From: an uncultured Spirochaetaceae bacterium
GTDB taxonomy: Bacteria > Spirochaetota > Spirochaetia > Treponematales > Treponemataceae
DNA length: 6,238 bases
Reading direction: 5' to 3'
NCBI GenBank assembly: GCA_902772605.1
Contig: CACYBG010000248.1
Coordinates: forward strand, 1-6,238
The notes under the pieces are model-generated. The model was not told where the DNA came from, made no database searches, and worked only from the letters and a program-made list of their open reading frames with translations. Position numbers and translations under genes: made by a program. Shown here one piece after another: positions 1 through 6,214 of this stretch (the stretch's first letter is position 1; each line of letters begins with the position of its first letter).

Positions 1-1224
1 GGATTCGAATACGTAGGTCCCCTCAACGGGCACAACATGGAGCAGCTGGAGGAAACCCTAAAGCGCGTCAAGAAGATTCCCCGTCCTGTCGTAGTCCACG
101 TTGTCACAAAGAAGGGAAAGGGATACAGCCCGGCGGAAGACGATCCGTCTGCATTTCACGGAGTCGGTCCCTTCAACACTAGCGACGGGGTTGTGGAAAA
201 ATACGACACGCTGAGCTTTACGGAAGCATTCAGCCGAAGGATCATGGAAATCGGATCCGAAAACCAGAATGTCGTTGCAATAACGGCGGCCATGTCCAAG
301 GGAACGGGGCTTGATGCATTCTCACGGCATTATCCGAAGAGATTCTTCGACGTGGGCATAGCGGAGGAACATGCAGTAACCTTTGCCGGCGGACTTGCAG
401 CGGGAGGACTGGTTCCGATAGTCGCCATATACTCCACGTTCATCCAGCGTTCAATCGATCAGATTATAGAAGACATTGCCCTCCAGGAGAGGCACGTAAT
501 ACTTGCATTGGACAGGGCGGGTGCAGTACCGTCGGACGGAGAGACCCACCAGGGAATCTTCGACATTGCGCTGTTCAGGCCCATACCGAACATGACCGTC
601 ATGACCGTATGCTCATCTTCGGACCTCAAGATCTGTCTGGACTGGGCCATAGGTCAATGCAGGGGGCCGGTAAGCATAAGGTGGCCGAAGCTCTCGTGTC
701 CGTCAGAAATCCAGTCCTTCTCAACTCCGGTTGAACAAGGCAGGGGTATCTACATCAGGTGCACCGAATTCGCTCCTGCAATGAGCATAGGTCTGGAAGA
801 GAACCTGTTCATGGGCATCAACACGAGGAAACGCATACTTTTCGTACTCACGGGAAGCCTGTACAGCGAGGCCCTCACGGCTGCAAGGTCGCTGCTGATC
901 AAGGGAATTCTTGTAGACATGTACGTGCTCAGGTTCATAAAGCCGTTCGACGAGGAGCACTTCACGTCGATTGCAAGGGATTACAATCTTGCGGTATTCC
1001 TTGAGGACGGGGTCAGGAACGGAGGAATTTCGGAATACCTTGAATCCGTCATGAAAAAAACGGAGGGATGCGGCATGACCAAAACAATGGTGCTTGCATT
1101 CCCGGACGGATTCGTTTCAAACGGCACCAGGGCGCAGATACTTGAAAGCGTAGGCCTGGATCCGAGCTCGATAACGGAACGGGTTGAAAAGGCAATATCG
1201 GACCATCCTCTTTCGGCATGGTGA
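1..1224 (+). CDS. dxs: 1-deoxy-D-xylulose-5-phosphate synthase, 3' part (5' end outside window)
   Basis: DXS condenses pyruvate with glyceraldehyde 3-phosphate, using thiamine diphosphate, to make DXP, the first intermediate of the MEP isoprenoid pathway and a precursor for thiamine and pyridoxal phosphate. The frame is open from base 1, and the codons before the first ATG (base 37) already encode the family motif YVGPLNGHN, so that ATG is internal. The visible 407 residues lack most of the N-terminal TPP-binding domain. They contain the pyrimidine-binding domain with FDVGIAEEHAVTFAGG, whose first Glu of EEH (visible residue 122) aligns with the catalytic Glu of E. coli DXS. They also contain YSTFIQR, DRAG and GETHQG (His at visible residue 183), the Arg of SIRWP, and a C-terminal transketolase domain ending in LAFPDGFVSNGT. 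All key residues seen are intact. An extra stretch of about 25 residues (visible 251-276) precedes the C-terminal domain. The stop is TGA at 1222-1224; folP follows after 22 bases, probably co-transcribed. Confidence 0.97.
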   Translation, partial: GFEYVGPLNGHNMEQLEETLKRVKKIPRPVVVHVVTKKGKGYSPAEDDPSAFHGVGPFNTSDGVVEKYDTLSFTEAFSRRIMEIGSENQNVVAITAAMSKGTGLDAFSRHYPKRFFDVGIAEEHAVTFAGGLAAGGLVPIVAIYSTFIQRSIDQIIEDIALQERHVILALDRAGAVPSDGETHQGIFDIALFRPIPNMTVMTVCSSSDLKICLDWAIGQCRGPVSIRWPKLSCPSEIQSFSTPVEQGRGIYIRCTEFAPAMSIGLEENLFMGINTRKRILFVLTGSLYSEALTAARSLLIKGILVDMYVLRFIKPFDEEHFTSIARDYNLAVFLEDGVRNGGISEYLESVMKKTEGCGMTKTMVLAFPDGFVSNGTRAQILESVGLDPSSITERVEKAISDHPLSAW

Positions 1225-1246
1225 TTTCAGGGAGATTTATCGAATC

Positions 1247-2083
1247 ATGGAAAAAACGTCGCTCAAACTTTCAGGACGGACGATATATACCGAACGTCCC
1301 GCATTCGTAATGGGAATAGTAAACGCAACCCCGGACAGCTTCTACGGAAAAAGCAGGGGCGGATACGACCACGCCGCAAGGCTGATTGATGAAGGGGCCG
1401 ACATAATAGACATCGGAGGGGAATCCACCCGTCCGGGCGCAGATTACGTCAGTGCAGAAGAGGAAATAAAACGGATAGTTCCCGTCATCAAGGAAATCCG
1501 CAGGAATCATTCCATCCCGATTTCGGTGGACACGAGGAAGGCCGAGGTCATGAAGGCGGCACTCGATGCAGGTGCTGACATACTGAACGACGTTTCTGCC
1601 CTTGAGGACGACCCTGACTGCGCAGACCTGGCGTCTTCAACAGGAATACCCGTCATACTCATGCACAAGAGGGGCATTCCGTCGAACATGCAGGACGACA
1701 CGTCATACGGCAACATATTCACTGAGGTCGACTCATACCTCCGTTCACGCATCGATTTTGCACTGTCCAGGGGAATATCCGAAGACAAGATCATAGTGGA
1801 TCCCGGCATAGGGTTCGGAAAAAGCCTAGAGGGAAACCTTTCGCTCATACGGAACTGCGGACGGCTCTGCGGAGGAAAATATCCGGTCCTCATGGCACTT
1901 TCAAGGAAAACATGCATAGGACAGCTTACCGGAAGGGATGCGGACGGAAGGCTTTACGGCACCATGACTGCAAACTTACTGTCCGTAATCAGGGGGGCAA
2001 GGCTGCTCAGGGTACACGACGTTGCACCCTGCGTCGATTCCCTGAATGTCCTGTTCGGAATCGAAAACGCGTCCGATATTTAA
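1247..2083 (+). CDS. folP: dihydropteroate synthase
   Basis: FolP joins p-aminobenzoate to 6-hydroxymethyl-7,8-dihydropterin diphosphate to give dihydropteroate, a cytosolic step of folate synthesis and the sulfonamide target. The 278-residue product matches the usual length (E. coli about 282). TIM-barrel motifs appear in order: MGIVNATPDSF (22-32), DIIDIGGESTRPGA (52-65), SVDTRKAEV (93-101), ILNDVSAL (112-119), ILMHKRGIPSNM (137-148), VDPGIGFGKS (184-193), ALSRKTCIG (217-225) and RVHDV (255-259). Pterin- and phosphate-binding residues therefore look intact, and loop 1 (NATPDSF) and loop 2 (STRPGA) carry no obvious sulfonamide-resistance change. The SRKT motif is a mild variant of the common SRKS. 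I chose ATG 1247 because it gives the family N-terminus and has AGGGAG at 1229-1234, though the 12-base spacing is long. A TTG at 1184 in the same frame lies inside dxs and would add unsupported residues. The stop is TAA at 2081-2083. Confidence 0.95.
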   Translation: MEKTSLKLSGRTIYTERPAFVMGIVNATPDSFYGKSRGGYDHAARLIDEGADIIDIGGESTRPGADYVSAEEEIKRIVPVIKEIRRNHSIPISVDTRKAEVMKAALDAGADILNDVSALEDDPDCADLASSTGIPVILMHKRGIPSNMQDDTSYGNIFTEVDSYLRSRIDFALSRGISEDKIIVDPGIGFGKSLEGNLSLIRNCGRLCGGKYPVLMALSRKTCIGQLTGRDADGRLYGTMTANLLSVIRGARLLRVHDVAPCVDSLNVLFGIENASDI

Positions 2084-2184
2084 TGGAGGACGACATCGGG
2101 AAACCTCATTCCAGTAAATGGTCATGGTTACATCCGGCGTCCTGATTATCAATGTTTTCCTAAAAAAGAAAAGGAGCTTTTCAA
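2084..2184 (+). other. folP-cdaA intergenic gap
   Basis: At 101 bases this is the largest gap between genes in the window. It becomes A-rich towards its 3' end, just before the Shine-Dalgarno sequence of cdaA. I see no convincing rho-independent terminator: the best complementary pair, AGGACG at 2087-2092 with CGTCCT at 2138-2143, is only 6 bp with a 45-base loop and no U tract follows. A weak promoter-like pair (ATGGTT at 2124-2129 and TATCAA at 2147-2152, 17 bases apart) matches the consensus poorly. The gap may be a second transcription entry for the cdaA-truA part, but the sequence does not prove this. Confidence 0.5.
2171..2176 (+). promoter_or_regulatory. ribosome binding site deciding the TTG start of cdaA
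   Basis: A full AAGGAG lies 8 bases before TTG 2185, which is ideal spacing. An in-frame TAA at 2161-2163 limits the start to the following few codons, and no ATG or GTG exists between that stop and the first membrane segment. The position of this site is the main reason for accepting TTG as the start codon. Confidence 0.85.
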
Positions 2185-3045
2185 TTGAACGAAGTAAGCG
2201 GTAGTTTGACGTCTGTCGGAAGGTATTTGCTGCAGGTCCTTGATTTCGGCCTTCTTTTTTTACTGATATATGAGGTTTTCAGGCTCCTGCACCGGACGAA
2301 TTCCCTACAGGTTCTGAAATCTGCCGTGATAGTCGGATTTGCGGGGCTCATCGTCTCTTTCCTCAAGCTTCCGATACTTTCATGGCTCATAAGGAAACTC
2401 GGTCCTACCATCCTCATTGCGTTCGTAATCATTTTCCAGCCTGAAATAAGGAAGATCATCGTAAAGATGGGAAACCTGAATTTCCTGTCGCTCAGGGGAA
2501 AGAAAAACGCCAGGGATACGGAGGAAAAAATCACCAGCGTACTTGATGCAGCAGAGGAGCTTTCAAAATCCCAGCCGAAAAGCCGCGGAATGCTTCTGGT
2601 ATTTTTGAGGAGCGACCCGATGGGAAAGATAGTCAACGACGATTCGGACCTCAACGGAGAGGAACTCAATGCAGACATATCAAAGAACCTGCTCGTCACC
2701 ATATTCAAGTACGACACTCCGCTGCACGACGGTGCATGCATAATCCAGGGCAACAAGATAGTCAGGGCGGGAAGCCACCTTCCCTTGAGCGAACATTACG
2801 ACATAAAGAAATCGACGTTCGGAACCAGGCACTGTGCGGCACTCGGAGCAAGCGAAAAAAGCGATGCGGTAGCCCTTGTCGTCAGTGAGGAAACCGGACA
2901 CATAAGCCTTGCCCACGACGGATACCTTGAGGTGAACCTGGAAAGGAAGGAACTGGAACAGAAGCTCACCCAGTTCCTGGGAAGAAAAACTGTCGGATCA
3001 AGCCACGAAGGAGATTCAAGGGATGAAGCAAAAAAAGTTTCTTGA
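2185..3045 (+). CDS. cdaA: membrane diadenylate cyclase CdaA (c-di-AMP synthase)
   Basis: CdaA makes cyclic di-AMP from two ATP at the cytoplasmic face of the membrane. This signal controls osmotic balance, potassium transport and wall homeostasis in bacteria that use it. The 286-residue product has the family plan: three N-terminal membrane segments (about 13-34, 44-63 and 72-86), the junction motif FQPEIRK (84-90), a short charged/helical linker, then a DAC (DisA_N) domain (about 115-265). DAC motifs include TPLHDGA (178-184, DGA at 182-184), LPLSE (199-203), GTRHCAALGASE (213-224) and VSEETG (233-238). The normal RHR motif is RHC here (Arg215, His216, Cys217; codon TGT at 2833-2835). The segment between MLLVFLR and ADISKNLL is about five residues longer than in Bacillus CdaA. 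The start is TTG with a strong upstream site. The gene overlaps cdaR by 23 bases, as expected for enzyme and regulator. Family assignment is sure; full activity is likely but not certain because of the Cys. Confidence 0.94.
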   Translation: MNEVSGSLTSVGRYLLQVLDFGLLFLLIYEVFRLLHRTNSLQVLKSAVIVGFAGLIVSFLKLPILSWLIRKLGPTILIAFVIIFQPEIRKIIVKMGNLNFLSLRGKKNARDTEEKITSVLDAAEELSKSQPKSRGMLLVFLRSDPMGKIVNDDSDLNGEELNADISKNLLVTIFKYDTPLHDGACIIQGNKIVRAGSHLPLSEHYDIKKSTFGTRHCAALGASEKSDAVALVVSEETGHISLAHDGYLEVNLERKELEQKLTQFLGRKTVGSSHEGDSRDEAKKVS

Positions 3046-4171
3046 CGGAATCCGCAAAAAAAAGCCGGAGATACTGAACGTCCTTCTCTGCCTTGGACTT
3101 TCCATACTCATAAGTTTCGTCTACTACAACTACGGTTCCGTAAAGACCGTCATCAACACGGCCGTGGAGATAAAGGACGACGGAATGATGGTTGCAACCG
3201 AAAAGGACGGTCAGCCGCTCAGGGAATTCTCCGTAAGGGTAACCGTAAAATCAGCGGACAAGGTGGACGAATCGGCAATTCACGCTTTCGTAGACCTGCG
3301 TTCAAGGCTCAACAACGGACAGTACGTTGCAGTAACGGACGAAGGCGTCTACGATTTTCCTGTGGTTGTCGAGGTCAACGCTCCGGCTGCTGCATCGGAA
3401 TTCAACAAATTCGAGTACAGTCCGAAGACCGTAAAGCTTAAGGTCGAGCACAAGACCGAGGAATGGATCAAGATCATACCGACTTTCAGCGGGGAGCTCA
3501 GCATAAAGGGATACGAAATCTACGAAAAGACGCTGGAACCCGACATGATAAAGATATCCGGGGGACGCAGCATAGTCGAGACTGCAAAGGCTGAGGCCAT
3601 AACGACCGAGGCCATCGACCTCAAGCGGATAACCAACAAATTCATGCCCACGTCCATCGACGTAACGCCCAATTTTTCAAGGCTGGACAGCAGGCTGAAG
3701 ATTTCCGTCACTCCGGAATCGAAATTCACGCTTACCGTAAAGCTTTCGCCGATACAGGGACAGCAGAACTACAACGGAGTCAAGGTCGGATTTGCAAACC
3801 TCATGGAAGACCTGGAGATTACGAACGACAGCATATACGTTTCCGTAAGCCTCAAGGGGTCTGAAATCAACCTGGAGAAGATAGATCCGTCAGGAATATC
3901 CGTAACTGCCGACTGCGTATCCGTAAAGGGTGCGGGAACATACGAAATACCGCTTACCGTCGTCCCTCCGCCGGGAACAAGCATACTCGACCAGCCTTCT
4001 TCAATCAGGATTTGGGTAAAGGAGGTTGAAAAGGCCGTCGAAGAGTCGCTTCCTGCAGAACGTCAGGCTGAAAGTGAAGGCGAAGCGGAATCCGAAACCG
4101 AAGTTCTTGAAAAAGTTGAGGAAAAAATCGAAACTGAACTTGAAGAGGTTCAAGAACAGGAGCTTCTGTGA
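3023..4171 (+). CDS. cdaR: YbbR-domain protein, CdaR-like regulator of CdaA
   Basis: Proteins of this type are anchored in the membrane with YbbR repeats outside the cytoplasm; in Firmicutes CdaR binds CdaA and modulates c-di-AMP synthesis. The 382-residue product starts with a Lys/Arg-rich cytoplasmic stub (MKQKKFLDGIRKKK), then one membrane segment (about 18-35) followed by a long beta-rich region. I read about three YbbR-like repeats (roughly 40-130, 130-225 and 235-334), based on recurrent patterns such as VKLKVEHKTEE and VTVKLS followed by a later I-x-V-S/D-L strand; boundaries are approximate. Residues 335-382 form a Glu-rich tail (19 Glu in 48 residues) that looks helical. The start ATG 3023 has GAAGGAG at 3007-3013, 9 bases upstream and inside cdaA. 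The 23-base overlap with cdaA suggests coupled translation. The symbol is assigned by context and architecture; YbbR repeats are weakly conserved in sequence. Confidence 0.85.
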   Translation: MKQKKFLDGIRKKKPEILNVLLCLGLSILISFVYYNYGSVKTVINTAVEIKDDGMMVATEKDGQPLREFSVRVTVKSADKVDESAIHAFVDLRSRLNNGQYVAVTDEGVYDFPVVVEVNAPAAASEFNKFEYSPKTVKLKVEHKTEEWIKIIPTFSGELSIKGYEIYEKTLEPDMIKISGGRSIVETAKAEAITTEAIDLKRITNKFMPTSIDVTPNFSRLDSRLKISVTPESKFTLTVKLSPIQGQQNYNGVKVGFANLMEDLEITNDSIYVSVSLKGSEINLEKIDPSGISVTADCVSVKGAGTYEIPLTVVPPPGTSILDQPSSIRIWVKEVEKAVEESLPAERQAESEGEAESETEVLEKVEEKIETELEEVQEQELL

Positions 4172-4172
4172 T

Positions 4173-4547
4173 ATGATTTTCGGTATAGGAGTCGATATAA
4201 TCAGGATATCCAGATTTGAGAAATGGATAAAAAATCCCGATATACTTAAGAGGTTTTTCAATCCGGCCGAGATGGCTTCCGGCGAAACCGAGGTCCTTAC
4301 CCAGCATTATGCCGCAAGGTTCGCAGCAAAGGAAGCTTTTTCAAAGGCCTTGGGTACGGGGGTCGTGGGATTCGGACTGAAAGACGTATACATACAGACA
4401 TATTCCAACGGAAAGCCCGAACTGGTCGTTACTGGAAAGGCGCTGGAGCTGATGGACGGAATCTGCGGCAGGGGAGCCAGGGTTTTCGTTTCACTGAGCC
4501 ATGAAAAGGAATATGCCGTGGCGAATGTCGTCATAGAGCGAGGTTAA
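4173..4547 (+). CDS. acpS: holo-[acyl-carrier-protein] synthase
   Basis: AcpS moves the 4'-phosphopantetheine group from coenzyme A to a serine of apo-acyl carrier protein, activating it for fatty acid synthesis in the cytosol. The product is 124 residues, normal for this trimeric family (about 120-126). It has the N-terminal GIGVDI motif with the Mg-binding Asp at residue 8, FAAKEAFSKALGTG with the second metal ligand Glu at residue 54, and the C-terminal SLSHEKEYAVANVV motif. The ATG at 4173 comes one base after the cdaR stop (TGA 4169-4171), and AGGAG at 4158-4162 sits 10 bases before it, inside cdaR. The reading frame is open further upstream to 4026, but that part is a Lys/Arg-rich shadow of the cdaR tail and is not part of AcpS. 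The stop is TAA at 4545-4547. Confidence 0.96.
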   Translation: MIFGIGVDIIRISRFEKWIKNPDILKRFFNPAEMASGETEVLTQHYAARFAAKEAFSKALGTGVVGFGLKDVYIQTYSNGKPELVVTGKALELMDGICGRGARVFVSLSHEKEYAVANVVIERG

Positions 4548-4551
4548 TTAC

Positions 4552-5448
4552 ATGAGTACTAATTCATTGACCAACGGCGTTGAAAAGAAGCCTTCCATAT
4601 CTTACTGGGCCAAGGAAAAGGTTGTCTGTCCGGTCTGCAACAAGGCTTTCCAACAGGAAGTCATGCAGCGTGGAGGCGGACGTATGATTGCAGGCCCTCT
4701 GACGGATGAACTTCACCGCATTTTCGAACCTTCAAAAAGATACGGACGCGTATTCCCGATGATTTATGAAGTGGGTTGCTGCCCGAACTGCCATACGGCA
4801 CTTTTCTGGAAGGACTTCAACGACATAAAGGACCAGGCGACGCTTGCAAGGCTGTATGACGATGAGGAGCACAGGGTTGCGATGGTCGAAACGCTTTTCC
4901 CGTACCACAACCTCCTGGAAAAGAGGAACCTCTATGACGGTGCAGCAATGTATTACAACGCGCTCCTCTGCTATGAAAAGGTCGATACCGGATACGCACC
5001 GACGTTCAAGAGGGCCATGCTGTCGATAAGGCTTGCCTGGCTCTGCAAGGACCTGGACCTTCTTTGTCCGGGACACAACTTCGAATACATCGCACAGGTT
5101 TTCTACAGGAAAGCCCTTTTCTTCTATCAGCAGACGCTCATAAACGAAACCGGAAGGATTGAATCGATAGAACCGATGAACAACATGTTCGGACCGGATA
5201 CCGACAAGAACTACGGCTACGACGGCGTAATCTACATGCAGGGAATCCTTGAGTACAAGTACGGACAGAAAAAGGACAAGGAGCTCAGGCTTAAGAAGCT
5301 GGAGGAGTTCAAGAAGTCCATAGCACGAATCTTCGGACTCGGAAAGTCCAGCAAGGAAAAGCCGGGACCTCTTCTGGAACTTGCAAAGAACCTTTACGAC
5401 AAGATAAACAAGGAACTTTCTTCAAACAACATATTCAGCGATGACTAA
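4552..5448 (+). CDS. DUF2225-type protein: zinc ribbon plus helical repeat domain, function unknown
   Basis: The 298-residue product resembles the DUF2225 family of uncharacterised bacterial proteins, recognised by a CPVC knuckle near the N-terminus, a middle segment ending in YEV, then a second CPxC knuckle. Here the cysteines are C26 and C29 (CPVCN) and C77 and C80 (GCCPNCH), a likely four-Cys zinc site. Residue 76 is an extra Cys and 81 is His. From about 95 onward the protein is helical with aromatic/Ala spacing suggestive of TPR-like hairpins (for example 127-143, 150-166 and 175-198), then a charged helix (about 236-262) and a C-terminal helix. There is no signal peptide or membrane segment, so it is probably cytosolic. 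ATG 4552 follows the acpS stop by four bases; the upstream GCGAGG (4538-4543) is only a weak ribosome site, so coupling to acpS is likely. The role is unknown. A link to the cell envelope or to tRNA/ACP genes would be guesswork. Confidence 0.82.
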   Translation: MSTNSLTNGVEKKPSISYWAKEKVVCPVCNKAFQQEVMQRGGGRMIAGPLTDELHRIFEPSKRYGRVFPMIYEVGCCPNCHTALFWKDFNDIKDQATLARLYDDEEHRVAMVETLFPYHNLLEKRNLYDGAAMYYNALLCYEKVDTGYAPTFKRAMLSIRLAWLCKDLDLLCPGHNFEYIAQVFYRKALFFYQQTLINETGRIESIEPMNNMFGPDTDKNYGYDGVIYMQGILEYKYGQKKDKELRLKKLEEFKKSIARIFGLGKSSKEKPGPLLELAKNLYDKINKELSSNNIFSDD

Positions 5449-6214
5449 CATCCTATTGACCGTATCCTATGACGGAACCGATTTCTGCGGATGGCAAAGG
5501 CAGGACAGGGCGGCTGGAGGAAACCCCGTAAGGACAGTACAGGGAGAACTTGAGTGCGCACTTGGAAAAATGTTCCGCACGGACATAAGCATAATCGGTT
5601 CCGGAAGGACAGACAGCGGTGTCCATGCGGCGGGGCAGGCTGCAAATTTCTTTTCGCCGTCCGATTCCATACCTGAAGGGAACTACGTAAGGGCACTGAA
5701 CGGACTTCTTCCTCCCGACGTAAGGATAATGGATGCAAAAAAAGTAGACGACTCGTTCAATGCGCGCCTGAGTGCAACATCCCGGGCGTACAGGTATTTC
5801 ATGCACACGGGATTTCCGCAGGCAAGGGACATGCGCTACGTATGGAGGATAAAGAGGAAGCCCGATCTGGAGGTCCTGAACGGAATGTGCAGCTGCCTTT
5901 CAGGCGAGATTGACTGTGCAACATTCACTGCAGCAGGGGACCAGAGCCTTTCGACCCACCGCTACATTGAAAAGGCTTTTTTCCGATATGAGGGTGAAGT
6001 ACTGGTCTTTGAGATAGAGGCAAACGCTTTCCTGTGGAAAATGGTCCGCTCGATTACGGGAACACTTATCCAGATGGAGCAGAAGGGTAAGAAACCGGAA
6101 GATTTCAGGGCTGTGCTTGAAAGCCGGGACAGGAAGCAGGCGGGAATGACGGCTCCTCCGACAGGACTTTTTCTATGGGAAGTGAAATTCGACGGAGTAA
6201 GGCGCCACAGATAG
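5441..6214 (+). CDS. truA: tRNA pseudouridine(38-40) synthase TruA
   Basis: TruA converts uridines 38, 39 and 40 in the anticodon arm of many tRNAs to pseudouridine, helping reading-frame maintenance. The 257-residue product is of normal size (E. coli 270). The N-terminal YDGTDFCGWQRQ (10-21) is followed by GSGRTDSGVHAAGQ, holding the catalytic Asp at residue 58. Further markers are FNARLSATSRAYRY (106-119, with the conserved Tyr at 118), ANAFLWKMVRSITGTL (194-209) and AGMTAPPTGLFLWEV (234-248). Between QRQ and TVQGELE there is a short Gly/Arg loop longer than in E. coli. ATG 5441 overlaps the DUF2225 gene by 8 bases (ATGACTAA). No good Shine-Dalgarno sequence lies close upstream (AAGGA at 5410-5414 is too far), so reinitiation after the upstream gene is the likely entry. 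The stop is TAG at 6212-6214. Confidence 0.96.
   Translation: MTNILLTVSYDGTDFCGWQRQDRAAGGNPVRTVQGELECALGKMFRTDISIIGSGRTDSGVHAAGQAANFFSPSDSIPEGNYVRALNGLLPPDVRIMDAKKVDDSFNARLSATSRAYRYFMHTGFPQARDMRYVWRIKRKPDLEVLNGMCSCLSGEIDCATFTAAGDQSLSTHRYIEKAFFRYEGEVLVFEIEANAFLWKMVRSITGTLIQMEQKGKKPEDFRAVLESRDRKQAGMTAPPTGLFLWEVKFDGVRRHR

Noticed and set aside
37..39. ATG 37 as the true start of a shorter dxs
   Set aside because: Codons 1-36 in the same frame encode the conserved DXS motif YVGPLNGHN, so the gene runs in from outside the window.
1184..1246. TTG 1184 as the folP start
   Set aside because: It lies inside dxs, has no good ribosome site and adds 21 residues unlike FolP; ATG 1247 gives the normal length.
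1307..1447. Sulfonamide-resistance changes in FolP
   Set aside because: The NATPDSF and STRPGA loops look normal, with no insertion or known-type substitution.
2087..2143. Inverted repeat AGGACG/CGTCCT in the folP-cdaA gap as a terminator or operator
   Set aside because: The arms are only 6 bp with a 45-base loop and no U tract follows; such pairs arise easily by chance.
2083..2145. 20-codon ORF starting at the ATG that overlaps the folP stop (TAATG)
   Set aside because: No ribosome site lies upstream, the peptide resembles nothing I know, and it ends 40 bases before cdaA, so a leader peptide role has no support.
2084..2188. Frame open after the folP stop for 34 codons, ending in a TGA that overlaps the cdaA TTG start
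   Set aside because: It has no ATG, GTG or TTG start, and an open run of this length is expected by chance. A readthrough extension of FolP is not needed, since the protein is complete at its TAA.
2181..2756. 191-codon open frame on the minus strand opposite cdaA
   Set aside because: It is a Ser/Arg-rich translation typical of the antisense of a real gene, has no family motif, and cdaA on the plus strand is certain.
4026..4172. N-terminal Lys/Arg-rich extension of AcpS
   Set aside because: It is the shifted-frame shadow of the Glu-rich cdaR tail (GAA/GAG read as AAG/AAA/AGG); AcpS proteins begin at the GIGVDI motif.
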